NCBI GenBank assembly: GCA_030323885.1 | Contig: CM059186.1 | Coordinates: 25,958,271-26,022,270, forward strand | Source: Branchipolynoe longqiensis | Lineage: Eukaryota; Annelida; Polychaeta; Phyllodocida; Polynoidae | Reading direction: 5' to 3' | DNA: 64,000 bases | Part shown: positions 20,556 through 31,589 of the stretch, one piece after another | How positions within the stretch are numbered: the first letter of the stretch is position 1 | How the letters are laid out: every line of letters begins with the position of its first letter | Translations under genes and position numbers: made by a program | Notes under the pieces: model-generated | Seen by the model: the letters and a program-made list of their open reading frames with translations, nothing else | Told to the model about the DNA's origin: nothing | Database searches by the model: none

Positions 20556-20873
20556 TGTTTGTTGCTTTGCGTTCTAGCAACAATTAGGTAATATCAGGAC
20601 AGGTACTGACCTGTGACAGTGCACACTCATGGCAACTTTATAGTGCTGCCCCACAGGGAGACCAATCCGCTGGCACCATGACATGATGTCCTACACAGGC
20701 ACATTAGCCTGATACTGTTCTAACCACTCATTGCCCTATCATAGTAATGCCGAGCGCCAGGCATGGTAGCGACAAAATCAATTTTATAAGTCATTGCTTT
20801 GACTCGACTTGGATTCGAACTCCCGACCTTCCACATGGGCAGCCTGCGCTCTATCTATTCGCTCATCAAGGCC
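20556..20873 (-). repeat. SINE family A, minus strand
   Basis: TTCTAGCAACAATTAGGTAA, TATCAGGACAGGTACTGACC, TGCCCCACAGGGAGACCA, then the tRNA-like end GATTCGAACTCCCGACC. Moderately diverged. Confidence 0.85.
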
Positions 20874-21372
20874 GGTCTGAGAGAATAGAGCATCGCTATA
20901 GAAAGAACACAATTGGTAAACAACGCATGAGTATGAATGATGCAACTCAGTCTGTTAGCGAATGTGAAGACCAGCAAATAGCACAACCTGGGTACCTTTC
21001 TTTGAGGCTGTCGATAAGATGGGTGTTTTTTAAATAGTAACCAGGCACCCATTCATATAGCTGCTGCAACAGCCAAAACAAGTACCCAGACAAAACAACA
21101 AGTACAGTCTCAAAATAACACTGGCAATGCTGTCGTGTGGCTGAACTGAAATATCAGGCAACCACAGGTGAATTGACAGGCATGCATGCTCGTGTCTACT
21201 AAATACTCTGCCAGCCTCGTGTTTGTTGTAGTTTGGAGCCATCGTCCTAATTAAGTTAGATGTAGATACATTAGTTTCATCCCACTACGCATGTGGCATT
21301 ACATAAATCCACTTCCAGGAAACAGCCTGGTAACTTTTATACCATCCACACCCCACAACCAAACACGCCGCT
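20874..21372. other. No recognisable feature
   Basis: Nothing beyond short meaningless frames. Confidence 0.3.
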
Positions 21373-21472
21373 CTGTGGTGTGTGTGGTGTGTTGTGAGTG
21401 AGTGTGTGTGTGTGGTGTTGTGAGTGTGTGAGTGTTTTGTGTGGTGTGTTGTGTGTGTGAGTGTGTGTGCGA
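21373..21472. repeat. (GT)n-rich microsatellite
   Basis: Interrupted GTGTGTG and GAGTGTGTGA sequence of about 100 bp. Confidence 0.85.
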
Positions 21473-21538
21473 TCATCACAAGGTTAACCCCTCTACCCGT
21501 ATTATCTGTTTACTGATTATATTATAAACAGAATTGAC

Positions 21539-21838
21539 AATCGGTGAGGGCGCTGGCTGGCTTCCGCGCAGAAAGTCATGGGTTCGAACCCCAGCTGCAT
21601 CAAACCAGTGACTTACAAAATCTATTATTGTTTCTCCCTGGGTTGGTACTCGACATTGATAGGATAGGATATTTGCTTGTGACTGAGTGGGATGTGACTG
21701 AGTGGGGTATCGAGTCATGGTGCGGGCGGATTGGTCTTCACTATAATGCTATGAAGTCACCATGAATGCATACTGTCACAAATCAGTACCGGTCCTAATA
21801 TGACTGTATGTGTTGCTAGGACTAAAATCCGAACAAAC
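21539..21838 (+). repeat. SINE family A with duplicated core word
   Basis: Head GGGTTCGAACCCCAGCTGC, then a core in which GTGACTGAGTGGG is present twice in tandem (about 21679-21707), then CCTAATATGACTGTATGTG and a CAAACAAACC tail. Confidence 0.8.
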
Positions 21839-22137
21839 AAACCATTAACAGAATCGCCAAAGTTTTTCTGTTAAAAAAAAAAAATGTTTCAATAGCTTTA
21901 GCACCCACACGCACACACACACGGGGAAGCAGGTACTTACATATGGCAACTAGATATGTTCAGAGAATATTACATTCTTCAATAAGAACCGACACTTCCC
22001 GGTCAGCTGATGGCGTTTGCGAGTTCAGATGGTGTGCGGTAGTTTTTCTTGGCAGTGCATGAACATTTACTATGATACTTTGAAAGTAGACCACCACCGT
22101 TGCAGAAATGCAGCACCGCATATATATATTATATATT

Positions 22138-22205
22138 TTACCTCGGTATACAGCCTCAGGCTAGCCTCAGGCTAGGGAGAAGGAAGCACGTGAGGTACCA
22201 GCAAT
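22138..22205 (+). repeat. Left inverted terminal repeat of DIRS-like element
   Basis: TTTTACCTCGGTATACAGCC, a doubled CCTCAGGCTAG, then GAAGCACGTGAGGTACCAGC. Both parts occur reverse-complemented at the right end. AT repeats lie just outside. Confidence 0.65.
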
Positions 22206-23021
22206 TAGCATATGCAACTCACGACTGGATTACGTGTCGTTGGGTTGCTCCGGCAAATAGTCTACATACAAGCTAATACACAGTAAGTATCATAAAAACT
22301 GTGGTTAGCTTAATTATGATGCATTAGAGCATCATTATGGAAAGTTTAGACTTTCTTTGGTCCATTTTGGACGAGTTATTTGGTTATAAAAAACCAAGGA
22401 TAGAATTCCTTCTCGAAGGATTGAAACCGATCATTAGCGGTTCTGTCAACACCCGAGTCACCGTGTGATTATGGGTAGAGATGTGGGCTCTGCCTCGTCT
22501 CCTGTGGAAATTCTCTCGTACTCTAATAGAGAGTAATGTTGGAGATGCTCCTGGGTTTCTTTTATAGACTCCCACAAACTTTTTCAGGCGTTTCTCCGAG
22601 TTTCGTAGCATTTTCTCCAACTTGTTGACGTAGTAGTCACAGGTGGGAGAAGTGTGCGGAACAGAGGGATGGGCGGGCCGATACACTGGTCCCGACCCCG
22701 CGTAAGGTTTGGGCTTGACCCACAACCCACGCACAAATTTAGCTTATTACGCCTGTGTTATAACGGTATAAACACGTTCTCTAACACCAATAGATGTCCA
22801 ATAGATGTCCAATTGAGTTTTGATAAAACAACCATGTTGTGACATATATATATAACCGGGGACTGATCAAAAAAATTTGTTTCAGCTCGATGGCACGAAG
22901 CGGGTAAGCGCGGTGCAACAGCAGCCGTAGGGCGTGTTGAGTGAGGTGGGGACGAGGAGTACGATCCGCACCCGTGTTGGGGCAGGGCCTGCGACACAGC
23001 CCGGGGGCATATTCTTCCGAG

Positions 23022-23064
23022 GAGGGGTGGGGGGGGGGGGGGGGAAAAAAAAAAAAAAAAAAAA
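23022..23064. repeat. G run followed by A run
   Basis: GGGGTGGGGGG... followed directly by about 20 A. Homopolymers inside the decayed DIRS-like element; prone to sequencing error. Confidence 0.85.
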
Positions 23065-23729
23065 CATAGTGCCTGGCGGCGCCGCGCCTCAAATTGGGAG
23101 ACGCGGTTTTGCGGCGATGGGAGAGTCATTATAATGGCTTCTCCAAACCACCGGTTTCTTGTAAACGGCGAGTGCCGAGTGCTCAAGAAGAGTCTTCTCT
23201 GGAGGATTTCTCGGACCACAGACTTCTGATCGTAGGCGATGGAGCTTAGGGGCTCCTCCTTCTTCTCCTAAAAGGAGGAAGAAGAAGAAACTGATTGTGT
23301 CTCAGGTGATGAGTTTCACCAAGGAGAGGGGCAAGGACTGGGCTTCGCAAAAAGCGCAAGTCCAAGCAAGAAGGAGAAGAAGAAGAGGAAAGGTTTATTC
23401 TTCTTCTGGTCTCGCCCACGGATTCCCACGTCCACGGAATCGTGACGCAGACAGCAATTTGAAGGTGTCTTTTGCTGCCTTTGGGGGCAAAGTGGCTTAA
23501 GAAAGGGGAGGAGGCCAAGGGCTAAGCATGTGAAAACCTCTATTGCTTATGCGTGAGAACATTAATGGCCATTTCCGCACGTTTAAGCCGCGGAGATTAT
23601 TTCTAAGTTATCAGATGAGTTAAACAGGCATTAAAGTGTTCAATCATCATTAAGGAGATGGATCGAGATGTTCAATATGACGGAGGACTGTAAGAGTTTT
23701 GAGGTGGTTGCACATAGTGGCATACGGCG

Positions 23730-24366
23730 GTGCTTGGTACCCTTAACAGCTATTGCTCCTGTAAGCAAAACAGAATGCAACGAGTAAACAAGTTCTCGTC
23801 TTTGGCTAAGACGATGGACAAAGTATTGCATTGTTGGCGGGCGGCAGGTAATTACCTGTCGTATCGAAGATATGGAAAATGGTTTTCAAGTCAGTTTGAC
23901 ACAGGATGCTGGGGGGGGCATAAAAAAAAAAAAAGAAGTGGCTCGATCAAGAAGGTTTACTGTAATGATGAGGAAAGAGTTTACGTCTTTCTTGCTCAGA
24001 GCCGATTAAAGGGGAAACCTTTAGATAACACCAAAATGTTTGGCGGTCAACTTACACTACCTCTATAAAGAGGTGGAAACTGCAGCACAAGAGTGGCAAA
24101 AAACATGGATGGTAAGAAGAACACAGGAAATCTCGTTCAAAAAGGTTCACGAGGGGATTTTCGTCAACGGCGGGGTTCACCAGGGGGAACACAGGACTGG
24201 GCTCAAAACTTCGGTGAAGCTTTTCGGGGCCGGGGCGCTAGATCAGGCTGGACGACACCACCGTACGGCCACTAGGCGAGTTGTCAACTCGCGAGTCCTT
24301 CCCCAGGGGCGGGTCCAAGTTAGAGGTGAAAACACAAACGTTACCATAGTCCCTTCCAGCCTCTAA
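23730..24366 (+). pseudogene. Possible gag remnant of the DIRS-like element
   Basis: Overlapping frames with basic, Gln/Gly/Arg-rich protein, ending FRQRRGSPGGTQDW and FRGRGARSGWTTPP, immediately upstream of RT fragments. Arg/Gly-rich tails are common in nucleic-acid-binding Gag proteins. Position is the main argument. Confidence 0.4.
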
Positions 24367-24771
24367 AACCACACAAACTGTTTAGCAAACTTGTGGCTGG
24401 TAATATTAATAATCAGTTTTCTGAGTGGCACAAAATTATGGTGACAAGAAATTTTACAAATTAGTTAGGCGGTTGTTCACATTCCCTTCACACAAATTCC
24501 GGTACAGGGCAGGATACTTTTCCTTTTAACATTGAACGGTTGAACGAGAGGCACTAACTAAACAGGTACAAAATATTCTTGAGAATGGTAATTATACAAA
24601 AAAGTGACATATGTTCAGGAGAGTTTATTCAAACATCATCTCGAGCCAAAAGCCTAATGGCGAGGTTCGAATGAATCCTGGATTTAACAATCCTTAATAA
24701 AAATGTGTTGATATATAAACTTTTTTAAAATGTTCTCGCTAGATACAGCAGCGATTCTGATTACGCCAGAT

Positions 24772-24985
24772 GCGTGTGATGGCTAGTGTTGATTTACAGA
24801 TGCATATTATACGCTTTCCTATAAGAGAAAAAAGGACCGGAACTTTCTTCGTTTTCTTTGGGATAACCAACTCTATGAGTTTACCTGCATGCCGATAATG
24901 CGTTTTAGCTTGTGACCTCGTTTATTCACTATACTGCTCATACATGATTCCTTTATTATAGCATCAAACACAATATTGATTGTGT
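24772..24985 (+). pseudogene. RT fragment of DIRS-like element
   Basis: MASVDLQMHIIRFPIREK, then after a frameshift FLRFLWDNQLYEFTCMP and FSL-stop-PRLFTILL. This matches the DIRS-order RT core (a DL-D-AY-type box, then the KFLRF-W-LY-F-CLPFGL and P--FT-LL region). The YLDD region downstream is not recognisable. Several stops: non-functional. Confidence 0.65.
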
Positions 24986-25739
24986 GAAGGCAGTTTTGGA
25001 TTTTATTGTGCTTAACTCACTAAACTGGGGTTTGTTATGTACATCCACAAAAAAGTCAGTGCTTAAACCAAACATACATACTCATATGTATAGGGGTTAT
25101 TCTGGTACACAGTTCTCTTACGGTGTCGATAACAGAACAAAAACTAATTAAGTTTATGAATACAGGACCCAGCTTATTAAGTTTACCAAAACCTAAAATT
25201 AGGACAGGTCGCTGTCCTTATTGGGTTAATGATATCGTATGCACCGACTCTCTATACGGGAAGGCACATATTAAATCTTAGAGCGGATTGCTTCATTAGA
25301 AGGTTGGGGTGCTCATCGAGATGGGTCACAAACAGGGAGGTAGATGGTTGTGATGAAATAAACAGACCATAATTAATGCGCTAGATTGCGTGCTATTTTT
25401 TCTGGGTTTTATGTAGTTTAGTAAGATACATAAATCACAAGTTAGATTACTAACTTTGATAATTAACTACTGCAATGGCATTTTTTTGTAACATGGGTGG
25501 AAACCAAATCAAAGCCTTGCAATCAGTTGTCTAAATGGTTTGGAAACTGGGCACAGGCTCAACAAGTCTGGCTGACTGTAGCGCATATTCCAGGGTCACA
25601 AATTACACTTTGAAGCCATAAATGTAGAAAATTTTCTCGCATGACCATTTATTAATGGTCTCTCTACTCCTTTGTTTACTTCATTTGGGAAAAAAGGGGT
25701 ACAACCTATAGTTGACTTGTTTGCATCACAAAAATAATA

Positions 25740-26030
25740 ATACAAATTAAATTGTTATGTTTCTTGGCATCCTGAACCGGGGTTGGAAAGAAATAGATGC
25801 ATTTGCTATTATCTGGGAAAATAATTATTTTTTATATTTTCCACCGTTTAGCATTATTCAGCCGAGTTGTAGGAAAAATCGGTTTGGAAAGGAACACCAT
25901 GCTTTGTACTGGTGGTGCCCGAACTGGGACACACAACTTGGCTGCAGCAGTTTCACAATGGGAAAAGAACATATACGATTTCCCAAGATATCGGTGGTGA
26001 TCTGACACACCACGGACCGCTAGTGGTTCA
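25740..26030 (+). pseudogene. Pol C-terminal/bridge fragment of DIRS-like element
   Basis: The frame at 25757-26005 reads EIDAFAIIWENNYFLYFPPF, then QPSCRKN and WWCPNWDTQLG. It resembles the segment after RNase H in DIRS-type Pol proteins, where DAF--W and YAFPPF boxes precede a tryptophan-rich P-W---W segment. Frames shift after about 26005. Confidence 0.55.
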
Positions 26031-26689
26031 CGGCGAGTTGTCATCGACGCCCCTATTGGCATTCCTTTCTAGGAACCAGCTGCGGCAATTTGGATGCGGA
26101 CAAAATTACTGAGAATAGGATAGTAGCTGATGCCTGGAGGCCAGGAACTGTTTAAAACTGTACACATCCTATTTAAAGAAATGGGGTTGTACATTGTTTG
26201 TTAATGAAAGTTAAGCACAAATCCAACAAATTTCACAAGTAGCTCATTTTCTTCGTTCTTAGATGATGAGGACTATCTTTTGGGTCAATTAATGCGGCAA
26301 GATGTGCGTTATCAATAATATTACCGAGAATTGATGGCGAAACAGTTGGAAAACATTATGTCTTGGATATCTACTCGTTCAATTTATCAAGGGAAACCTC
26401 AAAACCAAAGTATAGTCGGTTTTGGGATGTGTTCTGTATTGTATTTAAGTTGTTTCAGGCCTTGGCCTCACAACTGTGGTTAGATTTAAAACAATTAGGG
26501 TTTAAGTCGCGGTCCTGTTTTTTTAGTAACGGACAACAGAGGACAGTCCATTGTTGCTTTGGTCTTTTACTGCCGGATTAGATAATAGACAGAAACAAAG
26601 CTACGTTTGATTTAAGCCCAATTGCTAATTCGAACATGTTAGGTGACCCTTTATCTCATTCACTGAGACTGTTTTCCGATTGATCGGAA

Positions 26690-26880
26690 ATTATGTGTTG
26701 TGTCAGCCATACGGGCTTATATCTCTAAAACAAAAGATTTTCGTGCATACAATCAAACTATTAGTGAGCTTTATAAAGCCAATAGGCAATTTCACGAGAC
26801 AACCTTGCCTGATGGACAATTACCGGTGTTCGAAATTGGCTGGAGTGGTACGAGCAATTACTCATCCCACTAACTAGAGG
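26690..26880 (+). pseudogene. Possible recombinase-region remnant
   Basis: In one frame CVVSAIRAYISKTKDFRAYN leads to SELYKANRQFHE. The position after Pol suggests the start of the recombinase, but no catalytic residues can be placed. Confidence 0.3.
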
Positions 26881-27107
26881 TGCCATGGTCTCCAAGGCAC
26901 GGTTGCTAGGTATTTCTGTGAAAAGAAACTAGCGCGCAATGAGGCTGGAAGACGGCTAAGTCGTTTGCAAAACATTACAACAACGCGACTTAGAAAAGCC
27001 TACGGCCTTGCAAAGCGCCCTGTCGCCACTATCAAGAATAGGTGAGAACAAAAACGTTGAAGATTATATAAGAATGGATGCTATTATGGATAAAAATGAA
27101 TTATGTT

Positions 27108-27478
27108 AAGGTCTCCCTAGCCGAGGTAGCCTGAGGCTGTAATACCGAAGGTAAAATAGTAATAGTTATACGAATCTTACCTGGGTATTGATGATGGATA
27201 ACTGTTGTTTTCCCGAGGTATAAGCTAGGGTAGACGTGGGCTAGGGCCGGACCACCACGCCTGCCCACGTCTATCAGTTGGTGTACCAATACGGAGGAAA
27301 ATCATAGTATCCATTGTATTTGAAAGATCATTTTTATCCTGAATATGTAGGTTAAATTTGCTGGTACCTCACGTGCTTCTCTTCTCCCCTTGGCCCAGTT
27401 ACCCGAGGCTTATACCTCGGGAAAAACAACAGGTTATCCTATCCATCATCTATACCCAGGTAAGATTCATATAACTAT
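27108..27478 (+). repeat. Right end of DIRS-like element with internal complementary arms
   Basis: TAGCCTGAGGCTGTAATACC (27127) and GCTGGTACCTCACGTGCTTC (27359) are complements of the left end. GAATCTTACCTGGGTATTGA (27175) is inverted at 27443-27467 (TACCCAGGTAAGATTC), and CCCGAGGTATAAGC (27214) at 27413-27426. The segment could fold into a long hairpin. Confidence 0.6.
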
Positions 27479-27481
27479 ACT

Positions 27482-27509
27482 TTATATATATATATATATA
27501 TATATATGA

Positions 27510-27542
<33 letters not shown>

Positions 27543-27590
27543 TATATCGTATATATATATACATATATATATGATATATATATATCAACT
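27482..27590. repeat. (AT)n simple repeat
   Basis: Largely alternating TA with a few G/C interruptions, immediately after the DIRS-like end. Confidence 0.9.
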
Positions 27591-28360
27591 TTCACTATTC
27601 AGACCTGGTCTGCCTCGAACTGTCCTACAACGGGAAGGTAACCTGTGTCAACCACCATTGCGTTAGCAACTAGCACTACTCAGGGAGAACGATGTGATAT
27701 AGCTCAATAAGGGTGTGCCTTCTTTTACACTGGTGGACATTCTTTGCCGTCCATATGGACGCGTATCCACCTTTTAATGTCCCATAATTTGGTCGCTGAT
27801 GATATGATGGAGCAGAGGCGGGAAGCATAGACCTATTATCTCTGTCATCGCCAGCGCTGCTGCAGCCACCCATTGGATGTGACAAAGACCCGTTGTGACA
27901 GCAGGTCATCCATCTTCCGATGAGAAATGTCTGTGTATGTATATATATATATGTATAATTATTTATTTATTTATTTATAGATATATACATTTGTGTGTGT
28001 CCATTTTCACTATTCATACCAGGTCTGCAGCAAACTATCCTGCGCAGGAAGGTAACCCGCCTCAACCACCATTGTGTTAGCAACTAGCACTACTCAAGGA
28101 GAATGATATGATATCTAGCTCAATAAGAGTGTGTTTTCTTTTACACTGGCGGAAATTCTTTGTCGTCTATCCGGATGCGCGTCAGATGCCCAGCTTTTAA
28201 TGTCCCATAATTTGGTCGCTGACGATATGATGGAGCGGAGGCGGGAAGCATAGACCTATCTCCTCCGTCATCGCCAGCGCTGCTCCAGCCGCTCATTGGG
28301 TGTGACAAAGACTGGTTTTGACAGCAGGTCACCCAACTTCCGATGAGCAATGTCTGTCTG
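27589..28360 (+). repeat. Tandem pair of a 350-bp unit
   Basis: 27589-27940 and 28004-28360 align throughout: TTCACTATTCA, GTTAGCAACTAGCACTACTC, CTTTTAATGTCCCATAATTT, GGTCGCTGA, GGCGGGAAGCATAGACCTAT, ATCGCCAGCGCTGCT. The spacer holds an AT/ATTT microsatellite. The two copies differ enough to be an old duplication. No coding motif is evident; both carry similar short minus-strand frames. Confidence 0.8.
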
Positions 28361-28892
28361 CGTATTTAAGCACAGACACTGCGACGCCGGATCAGGGCCG
28401 TGTGGAATTGACAGGTGGCGTGGGTGTGGCGGACAGTGAGCTTACTTCAGTTTCCTGTATGCCCGATGCATACAGTTGCGGTGCAGGTATTGCCAGCGGA
28501 AGTTTACAACAGCTACCGGATGTTAAAGGTCATTCTGGACACTGTGTTTTTTAGTCGGATATTGGATCTGGCCGTCCGTCCACCCACTCATGTAGAGTCA
28601 TAATGGCCACAGCCGGGAGGGTTTGATCTAGGGACGATGGATTTTGGAAAGGGCATTTCTGTGGGTAGAATTTGTAAGGGATGAGTGACGAAAGTCTGGA
28701 GAGGTTTAGGCCATTAGAGACTAGATGGAGGCTGGATTCACTATGGGGGTGGGGGTGGGGTGGGGTGGGGGGTCGATTGCGGGTGTGAACAGGAGGAGAC
28801 AGGTGACTCACTCGCCTATCACAGACAGGTCGATATCCATCAATACCAACCCTCCTGTATCCTAGCGCCTACACCCGCTAGCCTCCTCGCAC
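28361..28892. other. No recognisable feature except a G-rich tract
   Basis: GGGGGTGGGGGTGGGGTGG-type sequence at 28744-28772; otherwise nothing recognised. Confidence 0.35.
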
Positions 28893-29010
28893 CATCAAGC
28901 ACACACTCTCATCCTAACTCACACCATCAGAGCTCCCGCCCCGCCCCCCTCAAGCACACACTCTCATCCTAACTCACACCATCAGAGCTCCCCCCCCCCC
29001 CCTGCCCTCC
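28893..29010 (+). repeat. 55-bp tandem repeat, two copies plus a third beyond the SINE
   Basis: AAGCACACACTCTCATCCTA followed by ACTCACACCATCAGAGCTCC occurs at about 28897 and 28952. A third diverged piece follows the SINE at 29340-29372 (ACTCACACCATCAAAGCTCC), so the SINE entered this array. Confidence 0.75.
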
Positions 29011-29016
29011 ACCCAC

Positions 29017-29338
29017 TCGAATCGGTAAAGTGCGGGTCTAGCATGCAGTAGATCTAGAGTTCGGTTCCCAGTCGAGTCAAACCAATTTCTTATGAGATTG
29101 ATACTTATCGCTTCCTAGGCTGGCGCTCGGCATTAATAGGATAGGGCAAGGACTGGTTAGCTCAGTGTCCGGATAATGTGACTGAGTGGGATATCGGGTC
29201 ATAGTGCCGGTGGCCTGATTTCCTAGTGGAGCAGCACTATAAAATCGCCATGAATGCGCACTGTCACAAGTGGGTACCTGTCCTGATATTACCTTAGATG
29301 TTGACAGGATGTAAAACTCCGATAACCAACCAACCAAC
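29017..29338 (+). repeat. SINE family A
   Basis: AATCGGTAAAGTGCGGGTC head, GAGTTCGGTTCCCAGTCGAG B-box region, core GTGACTGAGTGGGATATCGG, 3' GATGTTGACAGGATGTAAAA and an (AACC)n tail. Close to full length. Confidence 0.88.
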
Positions 29339-29559
29339 CCTCTTATCCTGACTCACACCATCAAAGCTCCCCCTCCCCTTCCACCCACCAAACAGACACC
29401 CTCCGTCGGCATCTGCCCGCATCACTCAGTCGTGCACTGAAGTAGACCACATATTCACGCCAGGTTCTCAACTGGAACAGTCACAGGCATGTTGGACTAA
29501 AACAATTCCCACGTATTTGACAACGTCAGGAGATACTATCCTCTTCCTTCACACCCTTT

Positions 29560-30770
29560 GCCCTTTTCTCTCCATCCTCATCCAATGTTGGCCCACTCTA
29601 TCACAACCTCCTTTCTCCTCACTACCCCACCTCCCCTCCCCTTTCCCCTTCTCCCCTTCTGCCCTTCTGCCCTTCTGCCCTTCCCTCCCCTCCGCAATTC
29701 TCCCCTCCGCCCTCCCATCCACAATTCTCCCCCTCTCCACTCCCCTCCGCAATTCTCCCCTCTCCCCTCCCCTCCGCAATTCGCCCCTCTCCCCATCACA
29801 ATTCGCCCCTCTCCCCTCCGCAATTCTCCCCTCCCTCTCCCTCCCCTCCGCAATTTCTCCCTCTCCCCTCTCCCCCTCCCCGCAATTCTCCCTCCTCCCC
29901 ACTCCCCTCCGCAATTCTCCTCCCGCACTCTCCGACCCCCGCAATTCTCCCCTCTCCCCTCCCCTCCGCAATTCTCCCCTCTCCCCTCTCCTCCGCAATT
30001 CTCTCCTCTCCCCTCCCCTCCGCAATTCTCCCCTCTCCCGACCCCTCCGCAATTCTCCCCTCCCTCCCCCCCCACCCCCCGCAATTCTCCCTCTCCCGCT
30101 CCCATCCGCAATTCCCCCCCCCACCCCTCCGTAATGCCTTCCCCCTCTCCCCTCCCCTCCCTCCGCAATTCTCCCTCCTCTCCCCTCTCCTCCCCCTCCC
30201 CTCCGCAATTCTCCCCTCTCCCGACCCCCTCCGCGCAATTCTCCCCCTCCTCCCCTCCCCTCCGCATTCTCCCCTCTCCCCCCTCCCCTCCGCAATTCTC
30301 CCATCCCCTCTCTCCCCCCCCCTCCGCAATTCTCCCCTCTCCCCTCCCTCTCTCCCTCCGCAATCTCTCCCCTCCCCTCCGCAATTCCCCTCCCCTCCGC
30401 AATTCTCTCCCCCCCTCTCCCCTCCCCTCCCCTCTAATTCCATTCTCCCCTCTCCCCACCCCTCCGCAATTCTCCCCCTCTCCCCTCCCCTCCGCAATTC
30501 TCCCTCTCTCCCTCCCCTCCACCTCCCCCCCCCCTCCCCTCCGCAATTCTCTCCCCCTCCCCACCCCTCCCAACTTTCTCCCCTCCCCCATCCCTCCGCA
30601 CTTCTCCCCTCCCATATTATCCCCTCTTCTCCCCTTCCCTCCCCTGCCCCCCCCCCTCCCTCCAACTGCTCCCCTCCCCTCTTCTCCCGTTCCCTTCCCT
30701 CCACTTCCCTCTCCTTCGCTTCCCTCAATTCCCTCCCCTTCCCCCACTCCCCTCCGCACCCATACCATCT
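29560..30770. repeat. 1.2-kb pyrimidine minisatellite (CCCCTCTCCCCTCCCCTCCGCAATT-type)
   Basis: Units of roughly 25-30 bp centred on TCCGCAATTCTCCCCTCTCC, almost purely C/T on the plus strand. Long frames on both strands (409 codons at 29558-30787, 396 at 29578-30768 and others) follow from the missing A/G and are not genes. Such tracts can form triplex DNA. Confidence 0.95.
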
Positions 30771-31070
30771 CATCTCATTCCATCTAATTTCACTCGATTC
30801 CATCCCACTCCACCCCAGTCCACCCCACACCATCCCACTCCAACCCAAACCATCCCATTCCAATTCATCCCATCTCATTCCATTCCATCCCATCTCCGAA
30901 ACCGCCTCCCCTCCGCTCCGGCTACCCCCTCCCAGCCCACTCCCATAACCCCCTGTCTCACACTGTTTCTCTCATTCCCTCCCCTTCCCCCAACCCATAC
31001 CATCCATGGATTCCATTCCACCCAGCACCATCCCATCTCATTCCATTCCATCCCATCCCATTCCCACCGC
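30771..31070. repeat. (CCATT/CCATC)n pentamer-like satellite
   Basis: CATCTCATTCCATCTAATTT-type and CCATTCCATCCCATCCCATT-type sequence. It resembles pentamer satellites but lies in mixed sequence. Confidence 0.8.
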
Positions 31071-31153
31071 TGGCTACCCACTTGAGTAGTGAGTTGTTTG
31101 CATGGTGGAGAGCGAGAGTTGGAGAGGGTGAACATGACTGAATAATCCACATT

Positions 31154-31160
31154 GGGGGGT

Positions 31161-31206
<46 letters not shown>
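31154..31206 (+). repeat. Poly-G tract
   Basis: About 50 G with a single T interruption near 31160. A strong G-quadruplex candidate and an assembly risk point. Confidence 0.95.
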
Positions 31207-31326
31207 CTGATATATATGTATGTTTGTGGAGGGAGGGGGTGTAAATGGTCTGGGTATGCTAGTGAACAGTGGGGAGTTAAAGGTGCTGAGGTGCAGAACA
31301 ACTTAACTCAATTATGCCTGGTGTAC

Positions 31327-31349
31327 ATATATATATATATATATATATA

Positions 31350-31421
<72 letters not shown>

Positions 31422-31436
31422 TATATATATAAATAA
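31327..31436. repeat. (AT)n microsatellite
   Basis: Roughly 110 bp of alternating TA with short interruptions. Confidence 0.9.
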
Positions 31437-31589
31437 ATATCCATTTGGCACCCAAACACCACCTGCCAACACCTTATTTCCGGCTGGTACCTACCTGTTC
31501 TTTCTTTTATTTTTATCGGTTGTGATATGTGTTCGATAAGATCAAATGTGTGTTCGGAGCCAGAGGATGGCGTTTATGCGTGCAGCCTT

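Larger units (their letters stand above)
22134..27485 (+). mobile_element. Decayed DIRS1-like retrotransposon
   Basis: Plus-strand fragments occur in the DIRS1 order: possible gag with Arg/Gly-rich tail (about 23730-24275), RT (about 24780-24980), RNase H/bridge region (about 25740-26030) and a recombinase-like tail (about 26690-26880), all full of stops and frameshifts. The ends are inverted: 22138-22205 reappears reverse-complemented in two blocks, 27120-27160 and 27357-27390. The right side also has an inverted pair, 27164-27230 against 27411-27478. Inverted ends plus a complementary internal region are the DIRS1 signature and contrast with the split direct repeats of the other two elements. 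Identity rests on eye-read motifs. Confidence 0.6.

Noticed and set aside
29558..30787. Open frames of 250-409 codons on both strands, Pro/Ser-rich or Gly/Glu/Arg-rich
   Set aside because: They lie entirely in a C/T-only minisatellite. Lack of stops is compositional and they occur in several frames at once.
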